A stretch of DNA of 64,000 nucleotides from Flavobacteriales bacterium UBA6057. Its GTDB lineage: Bacteria; Bacteroidota; Bacteroidia; Flavobacteriales_G; Salibacteraceae. A program made the translations under genes and the position numbers. Below are positions 18,303 through 26,880 of the stretch, piece by piece. Where the stretch lies: contig DIYJ01000020.1 in NCBI GenBank assembly GCA_002428995.1, forward strand, positions 117,063 to 181,062, written 5' to 3'. Each line of letters begins with the position of its first letter. The first letter of the stretch is position 1. The notes under the pieces are model-generated. The model did no database searches. It saw nothing but the letters and a program-made list of their open reading frames with translations, and was not told the DNA's origin.

Positions 18303-20917
18303 ATCCTTTGGATTTCTTTTGCGATAACAAGGGCTTTTTCAAGCCCTTGTTTGTTTTTACCCCCTGCCATTGCGAGATGTTTTTGTCCTCCACCGCCTCC
18401 GTCAATGGCTTTTGCAATCTCTCTAACCTGAGCTCCAGCATCCAGTTTCAGTTCCTCCACCAATGACTTATTGATCGCAGAAATGATGAATGGTTTTCCA
18501 TTCATTTCCCCAATCAAGATCAACCAGGCACCCTCAACGTCAGACGCTACCCTGTAGGCGGCATCCTTCAACACTTTCCCCTCCACTCCATCGATTCGCA
18601 ACGCATGCCGGCCTTGTTCCTCTGAAGTACTCAGGAGTTGTCGCAGCTGTTGTTCGTGCATAAGCTGCTCCTTCTCCGTGGCAGCTTCCAGGTCTTTGCG
18701 AAGTTTTCGATTGTCGTCCAAAAGCTTCTTTACAGCATCCAATTCATTCTTTGGATTACCCAAAAGCTTACCGATCTCATCAAATTGCTCCAACCCGCGC
18801 TCCACATGCTCAGTATAAGCAGCCCCTGTGATCGCCTCGATTCTGCGAATGCCGCTGGCAACACTCGCCTCACTCACAATAAGGAAACCGTCCACTTCTG
18901 CGGAGTTTTTGACATGAGTACCCCCACATAACTCGACAGAGTCACCAAACTTGATCACTCTTACCTCATCGCCATATTTTTCACCGAAGAGTGCCATGGC
19001 GCCTTTATTCTTCGCTTCTTCGATTGGCATGTTTCGCCATTCCTCCAACGGAAGGTTATCCCTGACCATTTGTCGAACCTCTGCCGTCACCGATGCAATC
19101 AGGTCATCACTAACCTTTTCAAAGTGCGAAAAGTCAAAGCGCAAACGATCTGGCGCTACGAGAGAGCCCTTCTGTTCCACATGTGTCCCTAATTGGGCTC
19201 TCAGCGCGTGGTGCAAGAGGTGAGTCGCAGTATGATTTTTCATCGTCTCCTGACGCTTCAAGGTATCCACCTCAGCTGTCAAGCCTTTCTCAGGATCAAA
19301 CGGGAAGTCCTTTAGGAAGTGTACGATTTCATCGTTTTCTTTTTTGGTGTCAAACACCGCGGATCTTTTATCGCCTTGCACCAACACTCCTTTATCACCT
19401 ACTTGCCCTCCACTCTCAGCATAAAAGGGCGTAGTGTCCAAAACAACCTGGTAAGCATCCTTACCCTTCTGCTTCACCTTACGATAGCGCAGTATCTGAC
19501 TTTGGTGTGTTAGCTGATCGTATCCAACAAATTCTGAGGTTCCGTCTTTCACTTCCGTCCAATCACCAAACTCAGCTTTCGAAGCTGCCCGCGATCGATC
19601 CTTCTGTTGCTTCAAGTGTTCCTCAAAGCCTTTAAGGTCAACAGCAAAACCGTGCTCGGCCGCGATTAATTCTGTCAAATCCTTCGGGAAACCAAACGTA
19701 TCGTAGAGTTCAAATACAAAAGCACCTGGAAGTTGCTTCTCCTTAGCCGATTCGAAATAGTGATCGAGCTTGCTTAGCCCCTTCTCAAGTGTTTGAAGAA
19801 AGGATTTCTCCTCTTCCTCAATCACCTTTTTGATAATGTCCTCATTTCGTTGAAGCTCAGGGAATGCTTCTCCCATCTGTTTGATCAGCTCAGCCGCTAT
19901 GAGGTGAATCACCGGTGACTTTTGCCCCAAAACACTGAAAGCATAGCGAACCGCTCTTCTTAGTATCCTGCGGATCACATATCCACTTCCTGTATTGGTA
20001 GGCACCTGGCCATCGGCAATACTAAAGGCAATGGCCCTCACATGATCTGTGATGACTCGAAAAGCCATGTCTTCTCTGGAATCGCTACCCCCATATTTCA
20101 AGCTCGTAATCTCTTCTAGCCTGTTAATTAGTGCGCGAAACAGGTCTGCATCATAATTACTCTCCTTGCCTTGTAGAGCTCTCGCCAGTCGCTCCAGGCC
20201 CATACCTGTATCTATGTGCTTAGATTTCAATGGTGTGAGTGATCCATTCTCCATTCGATTGTATTGAATGAAGACCAGGTTCCAGATTTCAATGACTTCG
20301 GGATGATCCATATTCACCAGGGTGGCACCATCCAAAGCCTTTCGCTCTTCATCACTTCTCAGGTCAATGTGAATTTCAGAACTAGGTCCACAAGGCCCCG
20401 TATCGCCCATCTCCCAGAAATTGTCTTTCCTTCCACATGGAAGAATGCGGTCTTTTGACGTGTATTTCAACCAGAAGTCCATGGCTTCTTGGTCAAGTTC
20501 CAACTGAAGCTCCTTATCTCCCTCAAAAACAGTCACGTAGAGCCTGTCTTTATCCAGCTTATACACCTCTGTAAGCAGTTCCCACGCCCATTCTATCGCT
20601 TCTGCCTTGAAATAGTCACCGAATGACCAGTTTCCAAGCATTTCGAACATGGTGTGATGATAGTGATCCTTGCCAACCTCCTCAAGGTCATTGTGCTTAC
20701 CCGAAACCCGAAGACACTTTTGAGTGTCCGCGACTCTCTTGGAAGAAGCTTCCGCATTGCCCAGAAAAACAGCTTTAAACTGATTCATTCCGGCATTCGT
20801 AAACATCAAAGTAGGATCATCTTTGATCACCAGAGGGGCACTTTCAACGATTTGATGGCCTTTGGAAGCAAAAAAATCCAGGAAAGTTTTTCTTATTCGG
20901 TGGGAGGTCCAGGACAT
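18290..20917 (-). CDS. alaS: Alanine--tRNA ligase
   Basis: Charges tRNA-Ala. At 875 residues it is full length. The class II catalytic domain starts MSWTSHRIRKTFLDFFASKG (signature region, about 1-250) and includes LMFTNAGMNQFK. The anticodon/tRNA-recognition helical domain follows. The editing domain has the zinc-type motifs HTATHLLHHAL (about 560) and CGGTHV (about 665), and the C-terminal DHHA1-like domain ends with GGGGGQKHLAMAGG. It is divergently transcribed from the M23 peptidase with an 86-bp gap that carries back-to-back -7 elements. alaS-M23-MerR is an arrangement I recall from other Flavobacteriia. Confidence 0.98.
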   Translation of the reverse strand: MSWTSHRIRKTFLDFFASKGHQIVESAPLVIKDDPTLMFTNAGMNQFKAVFLGNAEASSKRVADTQKCLRVSGKHNDLEEVGKDHYHHTMFEMLGNWSFGDYFKAEAIEWAWELLTEVYKLDKDRLYVTVFEGDKELQLELDQEAMDFWLKYTSKDRILPCGRKDNFWEMGDTGPCGPSSEIHIDLRSDEERKALDGATLVNMDHPEVIEIWNLVFIQYNRMENGSLTPLKSKHIDTGMGLERLARALQGKESNYDADLFRALINRLEEITSLKYGGSDSREDMAFRVITDHVRAIAFSIADGQVPTNTGSGYVIRRILRRAVRYAFSVLGQKSPVIHLIAAELIKQMGEAFPELQRNEDIIKKVIEEEEKSFLQTLEKGLSKLDHYFESAKEKQLPGAFVFELYDTFGFPKDLTELIAAEHGFAVDLKGFEEHLKQQKDRSRAASKAEFGDWTEVKDGTSEFVGYDQLTHQSQILRYRKVKQKGKDAYQVVLDTTPFYAESGGQVGDKGVLVQGDKRSAVFDTKKENDEIVHFLKDFPFDPEKGLTAEVDTLKRQETMKNHTATHLLHHALRAQLGTHVEQKGSLVAPDRLRFDFSHFEKVSDDLIASVTAEVRQMVRDNLPLEEWRNMPIEEAKNKGAMALFGEKYGDEVRVIKFGDSVELCGGTHVKNSAEVDGFLIVSEASVASGIRRIEAITGAAYTEHVERGLEQFDEIGKLLGNPKNELDAVKKLLDDNRKLRKDLEAATEKEQLMHEQQLRQLLSTSEEQGRHALRIDGVEGKVLKDAAYRVASDVEGAWLILIGEMNGKPFIISAINKSLVEELKLDAGAQVREIAKAIDGGGGGQKHLAMAGGKNKQGLEKALVIAKEIQRIQAS
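18328..18358 (+). terminator. Intrinsic terminator located inside alaS (antisense)
   Basis: A perfect 9-bp stem CAAGGGCTT / AAGCCCTTG with a 4-base loop, followed by TTTGTTTTT on the plus strand, 26 bp after the stop of the DUF5684-like gene. It lies within the C-terminal coding region of alaS on the opposite strand. Confidence 0.75.
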
Positions 20918-20958
20918 AGCTTGTTAAAATGACTGAATTCGAAGCGTCTTAAAAACCG

Positions 20959-20966
20959 CAAAAGTA
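20959..20966 (-). promoter_or_regulatory. Bacteroidota -7 element of alaS (TACTTTTG)
   Basis: Minus-strand exact TAnnTTTG, 41 bp upstream of the alaS ATG. Confidence 0.5.
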
Positions 20967-20976
20967 GGCGTTGTCC

Positions 20977-20984
20977 TATTTTTG
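20977..20984 (+). promoter_or_regulatory. Bacteroidota -7 element of the M23 gene (TATTTTTG)
   Basis: Plus-strand exact TAnnTTTG, 19 bp before the TTG start of the M23 peptidase; back to back with the alaS element. Confidence 0.5.
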
Positions 20985-21003
20985 GTGATTGTAATTTTTC
21001 CTT

Positions 21004-21978
21004 TTGGCAAAAGTCAAGTACAGATACAACGAGTCCACCCTTTCCTATGAGAAGGTCGAACTCAATGGCTGGCAAAAGCTATTGAGAGTGCTTTGGTTCT
21101 TCACCGCAGCAACCATTTGCGGGATGGGAATCTATGTCGTTTTCAATGTAATTTACGACTCTCCTGAAGAACGACAGCTGCGTGCAGATAAAGAAGATTT
21201 GATGATCCAGTATCAGCTCATGAATCGAAAGCTGGACCAGATGAGCACCATTTTGGCAGATTTGGAAAACAGGGATGACAACATCTATCGCACTGTTTTC
21301 GAGGCAGAACCGATCCCTGACAACATCCGAAAGTCGGGAATTGGAGGTGTAAACAGGTACAAGAACCTGGAGAGATTCCGCAATGAGTCCGGCACAGTAA
21401 TCGAAACTGCCAGGCGCTTAGACATGCTGGCCAAGCAGCTTTACATCCAATCGAAAAGCTTTGACGAGGTAATGGAGTTGGCCAAAAAGAAGGAAGACCT
21501 TCTCGCGTCTATTCCCGCCATCCAACCCGTATCGAACAGCGATCTCAAAAGAATGTCTTCAGGTTTCGGTTTCCGAATCCATCCGATTCACAAGATTCGT
21601 CAGTTTCACTGGGGCATGGATTTTACTGCGCAAACGGGAACTGAGATTTACTCCACAGGAAAAGGCAAGGTTGTTTTTGCCTCCAACTCGCATAATGGAT
21701 ACGGCAACCATGTGATAGTAGATCACGGTTATGGATATCAAACTCTATACGCTCATATGAGCGAAGTGAAGGTGAAGAAGGGGCAGGAGATCAAACGAGG
21801 GGAAGTTTTAGGGTTGGTTGGCAACACCGGTTTGTCCAGTGCGCCTCACCTGCACTACGAGGTGATAAAAGATGGAAACAAGGTGAATCCTGTTAACTAT
21901 TACTTTAACGACCTTTCACCCGAAGAATACGATCTAATGATCCAACTGGCTTCTCAAGAGAACCAGTCCTTTGACTAA
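21004..21978 (+). CDS. M23 family metallopeptidase, membrane anchored (TTG start)
   Basis: A 324-residue peptidoglycan endopeptidase (LytM/M23). One N-terminal transmembrane helix (about 27-47) anchors it, a coiled-coil region (about 60-175) follows, and the M23 domain is about 190-290. Zinc ligands are visible: H in HPIHKIRQFHWGMD with its paired Asp, and the HLH triad in SSAPHLHYEV. The start is TTG at 21004: the family N-terminus (MAKVKYRYNESTLSYEK) begins there, and the first internal ATG would remove it and the whole conserved start. The C-terminal PVNYYFNDLSPEEYD is typical of the Bacteroidota family. Probably co-transcribed with the MerR gene 16 bp downstream. Likely role: cell-wall remodelling. 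Confidence 0.92.
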   Translation: MAKVKYRYNESTLSYEKVELNGWQKLLRVLWFFTAATICGMGIYVVFNVIYDSPEERQLRADKEDLMIQYQLMNRKLDQMSTILADLENRDDNIYRTVFEAEPIPDNIRKSGIGGVNRYKNLERFRNESGTVIETARRLDMLAKQLYIQSKSFDEVMELAKKKEDLLASIPAIQPVSNSDLKRMSSGFGFRIHPIHKIRQFHWGMDFTAQTGTEIYSTGKGKVVFASNSHNGYGNHVIVDHGYGYQTLYAHMSEVKVKKGQEIKRGEVLGLVGNTGLSSAPHLHYEVIKDGNKVNPVNYYFNDLSPEEYDLMIQLASQENQSFD

Positions 21979-21994
21979 CCAACCCGGAGTCATC

Positions 21995-22330
21995 ATGCCT
22001 TACAAAGAGAAAGAGAACTTCAAGCTCTATTATTCCATTGGCGAAGTTGCCGAGTTGTTGGACGTGAATGCTTCCCTGCTTCGGTTCTGGGAAAAGGAAT
22101 TCGAAGACATCAAACCTCAGAAGAACGGTCGTGGAAATCGGATCTACACCGAAAAGGATGTGAATCATCTTAAAATGATTCATCACCTTGTCAAGGATCG
22201 AGGGTTTACGTTAGAGGGAGCTAAGAAGAAGCTCAAGCAAAGCAGAACCAGCCTTCAGAGCGAGTATGAGATGATAGAATCTCTAAAGCGTGTAAAAGGG
22301 ATGCTGATTGAACTGAAGGAATCCCTCTAG
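21995..22330 (+). CDS. MerR family regulator, short form
   Basis: A 111-residue DNA-binding protein. The winged HTH of MerR type occupies about 15-85 (YYSIGEVAELLDVNASLLRF, then GRGNRIYTEKDV). There is no C-terminal effector-binding domain, only about 30 residues of helix. The frame is open from TTG at 21971, but ATG at 21995 is preferred: it starts at the conserved region and has GGAG 6-9 bases upstream. Follows the M23 peptidase by 16 bp. The stop codon shares the palindrome CTAG with the stop of the convergent hldD. Targets unknown. Confidence 0.88.
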   Translation: MPYKEKENFKLYYSIGEVAELLDVNASLLRFWEKEFEDIKPQKNGRGNRIYTEKDVNHLKMIHHLVKDRGFTLEGAKKKLKQSRTSLQSEYEMIESLKRVKGMLIELKESL

Positions 22331-23283
22331 TAGCTGTTATCTGGCACCAGGTAGTTCCTTACATAGTCTTCCACTCCATTTTCCAAGCTTGTAAATTCGG
22401 CCGCGTAGCCCGCGCTTATGAGCTTATTCATATCGGCCTCGGTGAAGTATTGATACTTATCCCGAATGTCTTCAGGTGTATCGATGTAGTTGATGTTCTC
22501 TTGAACTCCAAGGGTCTTAAAAACGCCCTGAGCCAAATCCTTAAACGTCCGTGCCTTTCCAGATCCCAGGTTATACAACCCGTTAGCTGGTTGCTGATCA
22601 GCAAGAAAGTGAATTACTGAAACGAGGTCTTTGACGTAAACAAAGTCGCGCAACTGCTCGCCATCCTTAAAATCAGGATTGTGAGAGCGGAAGAGCTTCA
22701 CACCACCGGTTTCATTGATTTGCCGAAAGGCGTGAAAGATCACGGAAGCCATACGCCCCTTGTGGTATTCATTCGGGCCGTATACATTGAAAAACTTCAA
22801 GCCAAACCAATGCGGTGGTTGCTCAACTTGTGCCAGGGCCCATTGATCAAACTCATTCTTAGAGTCACCATAAGGATTCAGCGGCTTGAGGCTATCCACA
22901 ATAGCATGGTCGTCTTTGTATCCGTATTCTCCGAAGCCATAGGTGGCAGCTGAAGAAGCATAAATGAGAGGTATCGATTGCTTGGCACACCAATTCCACA
23001 TCTTCTTGGAGTATTCCACGTTCAATCGATCGAAGATGCTTTTGTCAAACTCAGTAGTATCCGTTCGCGCACCTAAGTGGATGACCAATCGTACATTTTT
23101 CTGAGACTTTGCCCACTCGAAGAACTCTTCCCGTTCAATCCGTTGCCCGCTAAATCCTTCGAGATTTCTGCTCTTGTCTTCACTGAAGTGATCCACGGCC
23201 ACTACTTCTTCGTGGCTGTTTCGTGCGTACCATTGAGTTACGCAACTGCCGATGAAACCTGCTGCTCCTGTTACAATTATCAT
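22327..23283 (-). CDS. hldD: ADP-L-glycero-D-manno-heptose 6-epimerase
   Basis: Converts ADP-D-glycero- to ADP-L-glycero-manno-heptose for the LPS inner core; a 318-residue SDR enzyme. The Rossmann motif GAAGFIGS is at about 7-14, the catalytic YASSAATYG and YGDSK motifs are near 110 and 160. The C-terminal region PEDIRDKYQYFTEADMNKL is diagnostic for HldD rather than GalE. The frame opens earlier (23313), but MIIVTGAAG at 23283 is the family start. It is divergent from the queD-like gene, and its 3' end overlaps the MerR gene by 4 bp. Presence of hldD together with kdtA indicates a heptose-containing LPS core. Confidence 0.93.
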   Translation of the reverse strand: MIIVTGAAGFIGSCVTQWYARNSHEEVVAVDHFSEDKSRNLEGFSGQRIEREEFFEWAKSQKNVRLVIHLGARTDTTEFDKSIFDRLNVEYSKKMWNWCAKQSIPLIYASSAATYGFGEYGYKDDHAIVDSLKPLNPYGDSKNEFDQWALAQVEQPPHWFGLKFFNVYGPNEYHKGRMASVIFHAFRQINETGGVKLFRSHNPDFKDGEQLRDFVYVKDLVSVIHFLADQQPANGLYNLGSGKARTFKDLAQGVFKTLGVQENINYIDTPEDIRDKYQYFTEADMNKLISAGYAAEFTSLENGVEDYVRNYLVPDNSY

Positions 23284-23301
23284 AGTATGAGGGCAAAGGT
23301 A

Positions 23302-23328
23302 TTGAAACGGCAAGGCTGTCTATCTTTG
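23302..23328 (+). promoter_or_regulatory. Bacteroidota promoter (TTG ... TATCTTTG)
   Basis: TTG at 23302-23304, a 16-bp spacer and exact TATCTTTG at 23321-23328, reading into the queD-folE operon. Transcription would begin only a few bases before ATG 23339, which argues for ATG 23351 as the start. Confidence 0.6.
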
Positions 23329-23350
23329 CAGCCAATTAATGCATGGACGG

Positions 23351-23773
23351 ATGGGACGAGAGGTGTTCATCACACGAAGGGAGCGTTTTAGTGCAGCGCA
23401 CAAGCTGTTCAAGGAAGAGTGGAGTGACGAAAAGAACATGGAGGTTTTTGGTAAGTGTGCAAACTCTAACTGGCACGGGCACAACTATGTCTTGTTTGTC
23501 ACTGTGAAGGGATCTGTAACTGAAGACACCGGTTTTGTGATGGATTTAAAGTTGCTCAGCGACTTGATCAAAACCCTCGTCATCGAGCATCTTGACCATA
23601 AGAACATTAACCTGGACACTCCTTTCATGAAAGGCATCATGGCTTCAACTGAGAACATTTGCATGGGCATTTGGGACCAACTGGTTGGCCCTATTGCGGC
23701 AGAAGGGGCTACACTCCATAGCCTGAAGCTGGAAGAAACCGAGAACAATTACGTAGAATATTATGGCGGATAA
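23351..23773 (+). CDS. queD: 6-pyruvoyl-tetrahydropterin synthase / 6-carboxytetrahydropterin synthase family
   Basis: A PTPS/QueD family enzyme of 140 residues acting on dihydroneopterin triphosphate, the product of FolE encoded next door. Zinc ligands are His in RERFSAAHKL and the pair in NWHGHNY; the catalytic Cys lies in FGKCANSNWHGHNY. C-terminal LEETENNYVEYYG matches the family. An in-frame ATG at 23339 adds four residues, but the promoter position and family alignment favour 23351. It overlaps folE by 11 bp. Queuosine synthesis (QueD) is the usual bacterial role; a pterin role cannot be excluded because queC/queE are not in the window. Confidence 0.9.
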   Translation: MGREVFITRRERFSAAHKLFKEEWSDEKNMEVFGKCANSNWHGHNYVLFVTVKGSVTEDTGFVMDLKLLSDLIKTLVIEHLDHKNINLDTPFMKGIMASTENICMGIWDQLVGPIAAEGATLHSLKLEETENNYVEYYGG

Positions 23774-24377
23774 GCCTAAAAAAGGCTTTGAACGCGTAGA
23801 CACCTACGAGCAGGAAGCCATTACCGGACTCAAAGAGCAGTTTAAGAACATTCTCACCTATGTGGGTGAAGATCCTGAACGCGAAGGACTCTTAAAAACA
23901 CCCGAGCGTGCAGCAAAAGCCATGCAGTATCTCACGCAAGGCTATGAGCAGGATGGAGCCGAGATTCTGAGATCTGCGATGTTTGAAGAGGAGCACAAAC
24001 AAATGGTATTGGTCAAAAACATCGAAGTTTATTCGATGTGTGAGCACCACATGCTTCCCTTTTTTGGCAAAGCACACATCGCCTACATCCCTAACGGTCA
24101 AATCGTTGGGCTCAGCAAAATCCCAAGGGTGGTGGATGTGTTCGCGAGACGGCTGCAGGTTCAGGAACGTTTGACGCATCAGGTGCGCGACTGCATTCAG
24201 GAAACCATCAATCCGCTTGGTGTGGCGGTAGTCATTGAAGCACAGCACATGTGTATGCAAATGCGGGGTGTCCAAAAACAAAACAGTGTTACAACCACTT
24301 CTGCCTTCACCGGTGAGTTTCTGAAGGAAGCTACCAGGCAGGAGTTCATCAGTTTGATATCATCTCATTTAAAATAG
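23763..24377 (+). CDS. folE: GTP cyclohydrolase I
   Basis: Opens GTP to 7,8-dihydroneopterin triphosphate, the entry to folate and, with QueD, to queuosine. It has 204 residues. The family core is complete: REGLLKTPERAAKAM, the zinc/catalytic SMCEHHMLPFFGKAHIAYIP, GLSKIPRVVDVFARRLQ.QE, and the second Cys in QHMCMQMRGV followed by the TTTSAFTGEF tail. It overlaps the queD-like gene by 11 bp and is followed 3 bp later by fabD, so a queD-folE-fabD transcript is likely. Confidence 0.97.
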   Translation: MADKPKKGFERVDTYEQEAITGLKEQFKNILTYVGEDPEREGLLKTPERAAKAMQYLTQGYEQDGAEILRSAMFEEEHKQMVLVKNIEVYSMCEHHMLPFFGKAHIAYIPNGQIVGLSKIPRVVDVFARRLQVQERLTHQVRDCIQETINPLGVAVVIEAQHMCMQMRGVQKQNSVTTTSAFTGEFLKEATRQEFISLISSHLK

Positions 24378-24380
24378 ACC

Positions 24381-25256
24381 ATGAAGAAAGCCTATGTATT
24401 TCCAGGTCAGGGATCGCAGTTCCCTGGAATGGGTAAAGAGCTCTACGAAACGAGCACAGTAGCCAAAGAACTTTTTGAGAAAGCCAACGACATTCTTGGT
24501 TTTCGGATTACCGATATCATGTTCGAAGGAACAGCAGAAGAGCTGAAAGAAACCAAGGTGACACAACCTTCAATTTTCCTGTTGTCCAGTGCGATGGCAG
24601 CGACAGCCTCAGACTTTGCTCCAGATATGGTAGCCGGTCACAGCCTGGGTGAGTTTTCAGCCTTGGTAGCGAATAAGACATTGAACTTTGAAGATGCACT
24701 ATCGCTTGTGAGCAAGCGTGCTCAAGCGATGCAAAAGGCATGTGAACTTGAGCCATCCACGATGGCTGCGATCCTCGGTTTGGAGGATCAGGTAGTAGAA
24801 GAAACTTGTGCGGCCATTGATCAGGTGGTGGTAGCAGCGAACTACAACTGCCCCGGACAGCTTGTGATCAGTGGTAGCATTGATGGTGTGAACGAAGCTT
24901 GCGAGAAACTCAAGGAAGCAGGAGCCAAGCGCGCGCTGGTCCTGCCTGTGGGCGGTGCTTTCCATTCGCCTTTGATGGAGCCCGCGCGTGAAGAACTGGA
25001 AGCAGCTATCGCCTCAACAACCTTTGCTCAGCCTATTTGCCCTGTTTATCAGAATGCAACCGCAACCGCGGTCAGTGATCCTGCTGAAATCCAACAGAAC
25101 CTCATTGCACAGCTCACTGCGCCTGTGAAGTGGACTCAGAGTGTTCAGGCCATGGTAGCAGATGGAGCTACTCATTTCATTGAAGTGGGTCCCGGTAAGG
25201 TCCTTCAGGGACTGGTGAAGAAGATTCACCGCGAAGCCGAGGTCGCTGGAGTTTAG
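24381..25256 (+). CDS. fabD: Malonyl CoA-acyl carrier protein transacylase
   Basis: Loads malonyl groups on ACP for type II fatty acid synthesis; 291 residues. The N-terminal PGQGSQFPGMGKELYE, the nucleophile Ser in AGHSLGEFSALVA (about residue 87), and the catalytic His in GGAFHSPLM (about 195) are all present; FIEVGPGKVLQGLVKKI closes the fold. It is 3 bp downstream of folE rather than in a fab cluster. An imperfect hairpin follows between it and the convergent PHP phosphatase gene. Confidence 0.97.
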   Translation: MKKAYVFPGQGSQFPGMGKELYETSTVAKELFEKANDILGFRITDIMFEGTAEELKETKVTQPSIFLLSSAMAATASDFAPDMVAGHSLGEFSALVANKTLNFEDALSLVSKRAQAMQKACELEPSTMAAILGLEDQVVEETCAAIDQVVVAANYNCPGQLVISGSIDGVNEACEKLKEAGAKRALVLPVGGAFHSPLMEPAREELEAAIASTTFAQPICPVYQNATATAVSDPAEIQQNLIAQLTAPVKWTQSVQAMVADGATHFIEVGPGKVLQGLVKKIHREAEVAGV

Positions 25257-25282
25257 CTCTCTGCTGATTGCTACAAGACTTT

Positions 25283-25313
25283 CTGAATAAGGGGCTCAAA
25301 GCCCCTTGTTCAG
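25283..25313. terminator. Hairpin between fabD and the convergent phosphatase gene
   Basis: Extended stem CTGAATAAGGGGCT / AGCCCCTTGTTCAG with a CAA loop. It overlaps the last codons of the phosphatase gene and has no long T run on either strand, so a role as bidirectional terminator is uncertain. Confidence 0.35.
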
Positions 25314-26048
25314 CAATTTACCTTCACCAAGCAAACGGTGCAGTGCCGGAGTTTTTCGAGCATGATTCATTAATTCGATATGGCCTAAATGATGGCAATC
25401 GGATCCAACCATGCGAATCATATCCCGCTCGATGAGTGTCTCTGAGATTCTCTGCACCTCTGGTGAGTAGTGCCCGGTGAGCGAATTCATGTTTAGCTGA
25501 AGAATGACATCATTCTCGATGAACTCTTCATAGCGCTCTATGCTCATGTGAAAAAACGAATAGCGCTCGGGGTGAGCCAATACCGGCTTGTAGCCGGCCA
25601 ACTGAAGTTCGAAAATGATGTTCTTCAAGTTCGGAGGTTCCGAAATGAAGGGCAATTCGAACAAGACATAGTTGTCTCCAAACGTTAACAGGTTCTTTGC
25701 CTTGATCAAATCCATGAACTCAGCATCCAGGTAATATTCTGCAGCCGCTTCTATCGTCACATTTACACCTTCTTTCTCCAAGGCTTCGCGGACGTCATCC
25801 AGCTTTCCTAAAATAATCTCAGGAGTGTTGCGATAATAGTCACTCATCACATGAGGAGTGGTAATAACCTTAGAATAGCCAAATTCCTGAATACTCCGAA
25901 TCAGCGCCAGCGAGGCCTCCATATCAGGAGCTCCATCATCAATTCCCGGAAGGAAATGAGAGTGCACGTCACAACGCAGCACTGAGAGGTCAATCGGATC
26001 CAGCAGTTTTGGACGCGACTGGAATAGCTGAGATATCTTTCCGAACAT
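25296..26048 (-). CDS. PHP-type tyrosine-protein phosphatase, CpsB/YwqE family
   Basis: A 250-residue metal-dependent phosphatase of the PHP superfamily that dephosphorylates tyrosine kinases controlling polysaccharide export (CpsB/YwqE). Metal motifs are DVHSHFLPGIDDG near residue 30, TTPHV near 75, LAHPERY near 165 and GSDCHH near 220. The frame opens at 26069 but MFGKISQLF at 26048 is the usual start, and a minus-strand TACCTTTG lies 7 bp upstream of it, so the message may be almost leaderless. It is divergent from the cyclophilin gene with 35 bp between starts. A matching tyrosine kinase is not in the window. Confidence 0.88.
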   Translation of the reverse strand: MFGKISQLFQSRPKLLDPIDLSVLRCDVHSHFLPGIDDGAPDMEASLALIRSIQEFGYSKVITTPHVMSDYYRNTPEIILGKLDDVREALEKEGVNVTIEAAAEYYLDAEFMDLIKAKNLLTFGDNYVLFELPFISEPPNLKNIIFELQLAGYKPVLAHPERYSFFHMSIERYEEFIENDVILQLNMNSLTGHYSPEVQRISETLIERDMIRMVGSDCHHLGHIELMNHARKTPALHRLLGEGKLLNKGL

Positions 26049-26054
26049 TGCACA

Positions 26055-26062
26055 CAAAGGTA
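26055..26062 (-). promoter_or_regulatory. Bacteroidota -7 element (TACCTTTG) at the phosphatase start
   Basis: Minus-strand exact TAnnTTTG; its last base is 7 bp before the ATG at 26048, predicting a leader of only a few bases or none. Confidence 0.45.
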
Positions 26063-26083
26063 GAAGCAATTTGCGGCTCAGAT

Positions 26084-26869
26084 ATGCGCATCACATTCCA
26101 TATCCTATCGTTTTTAATCCTGTTTTTCGCTTGCTCAGGCTGCGGAGACAAACGCGCCCAAGAGGAAAAGGCCAAGCAAAAAACTGATGCTCCAACATCA
26201 AAACCTGCGAAGGAAGAACCGGTTCCAAAGATTCAGTATCCTAACATTAAGAATGAGGATCAATTTCTGGCCAACTACGCAAAGCAGAACCCTGAAAGTA
26301 AGATCCGTCTATCTACCCGGTTCGGAGAAATGATCATTCAACTCTATGACGATACTCCTCTTCACCGGGCGAATTTCATCATGAACATCAAGTATGGGCT
26401 TTATGACAATACGATCTTCTACCGTGTAGTGAAGGACTTCATGATCCAGGGAGGAAACAGTGACAATGATGAAACTCAGGACAGGCGCGGTAACATCAAG
26501 CCCTACTACATTCCCTCAGAGGTAAAGCCACACCATATCCATAAACGAGGTGCCCTGGCGATGGCGATGAGCTATACTGACAATCCGGAAATGGAGTCTT
26601 CGCAGTACAGCTTCTACATCGTGACGGGCCAGGTTTTTACTCCGAACATGATCAAGGCTACGGAACTAGAGTACAGCATCGACATCCCTGCCGCAAACGA
26701 GCAGGTATATACCACCGTGGGAGGAACTCCGCACCTGGACGGCATTCACACCGTTTTGGGAGAAGTAGTTGAAGGATATGACGTGCTGAAAAAGATCGAA
26801 AATGCCAAAGTGGATTCCGGAGACTGGCCTGTGAATGATGTCATCATCTCGATGGAGATCATCGAGTAG
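26084..26869 (+). CDS. Cyclophilin-type peptidylprolyl isomerase, lipoprotein
   Basis: Periplasmic proline isomerase of 261 residues. The signal peptide is of lipoprotein type: about 1-20 with lipobox FACSGC, then a charged KTDAPTSKPAKEEPVPK linker. The cyclophilin domain (about 75-258) contains DTPLHRANFIMNIK, FYRVVKDFMIQGGNS, the split SQYSFYIVTGQ, HLDGIHTVLGEVVEGYDVL and a C-terminal VIISMEII, so the active-site FxRVxxxFMIQGG is intact. The frame opens at 26009 but ATG 26084 gives the lipoprotein signal directly. Divergent from the PHP phosphatase gene. Confidence 0.93.
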   Translation: MRITFHILSFLILFFACSGCGDKRAQEEKAKQKTDAPTSKPAKEEPVPKIQYPNIKNEDQFLANYAKQNPESKIRLSTRFGEMIIQLYDDTPLHRANFIMNIKYGLYDNTIFYRVVKDFMIQGGNSDNDETQDRRGNIKPYYIPSEVKPHHIHKRGALAMAMSYTDNPEMESSQYSFYIVTGQVFTPNMIKATELEYSIDIPAANEQVYTTVGGTPHLDGIHTVLGEVVEGYDVLKKIENAKVDSGDWPVNDVIISMEIIE

Positions 26870-26880
26870 ACTCACTTACC

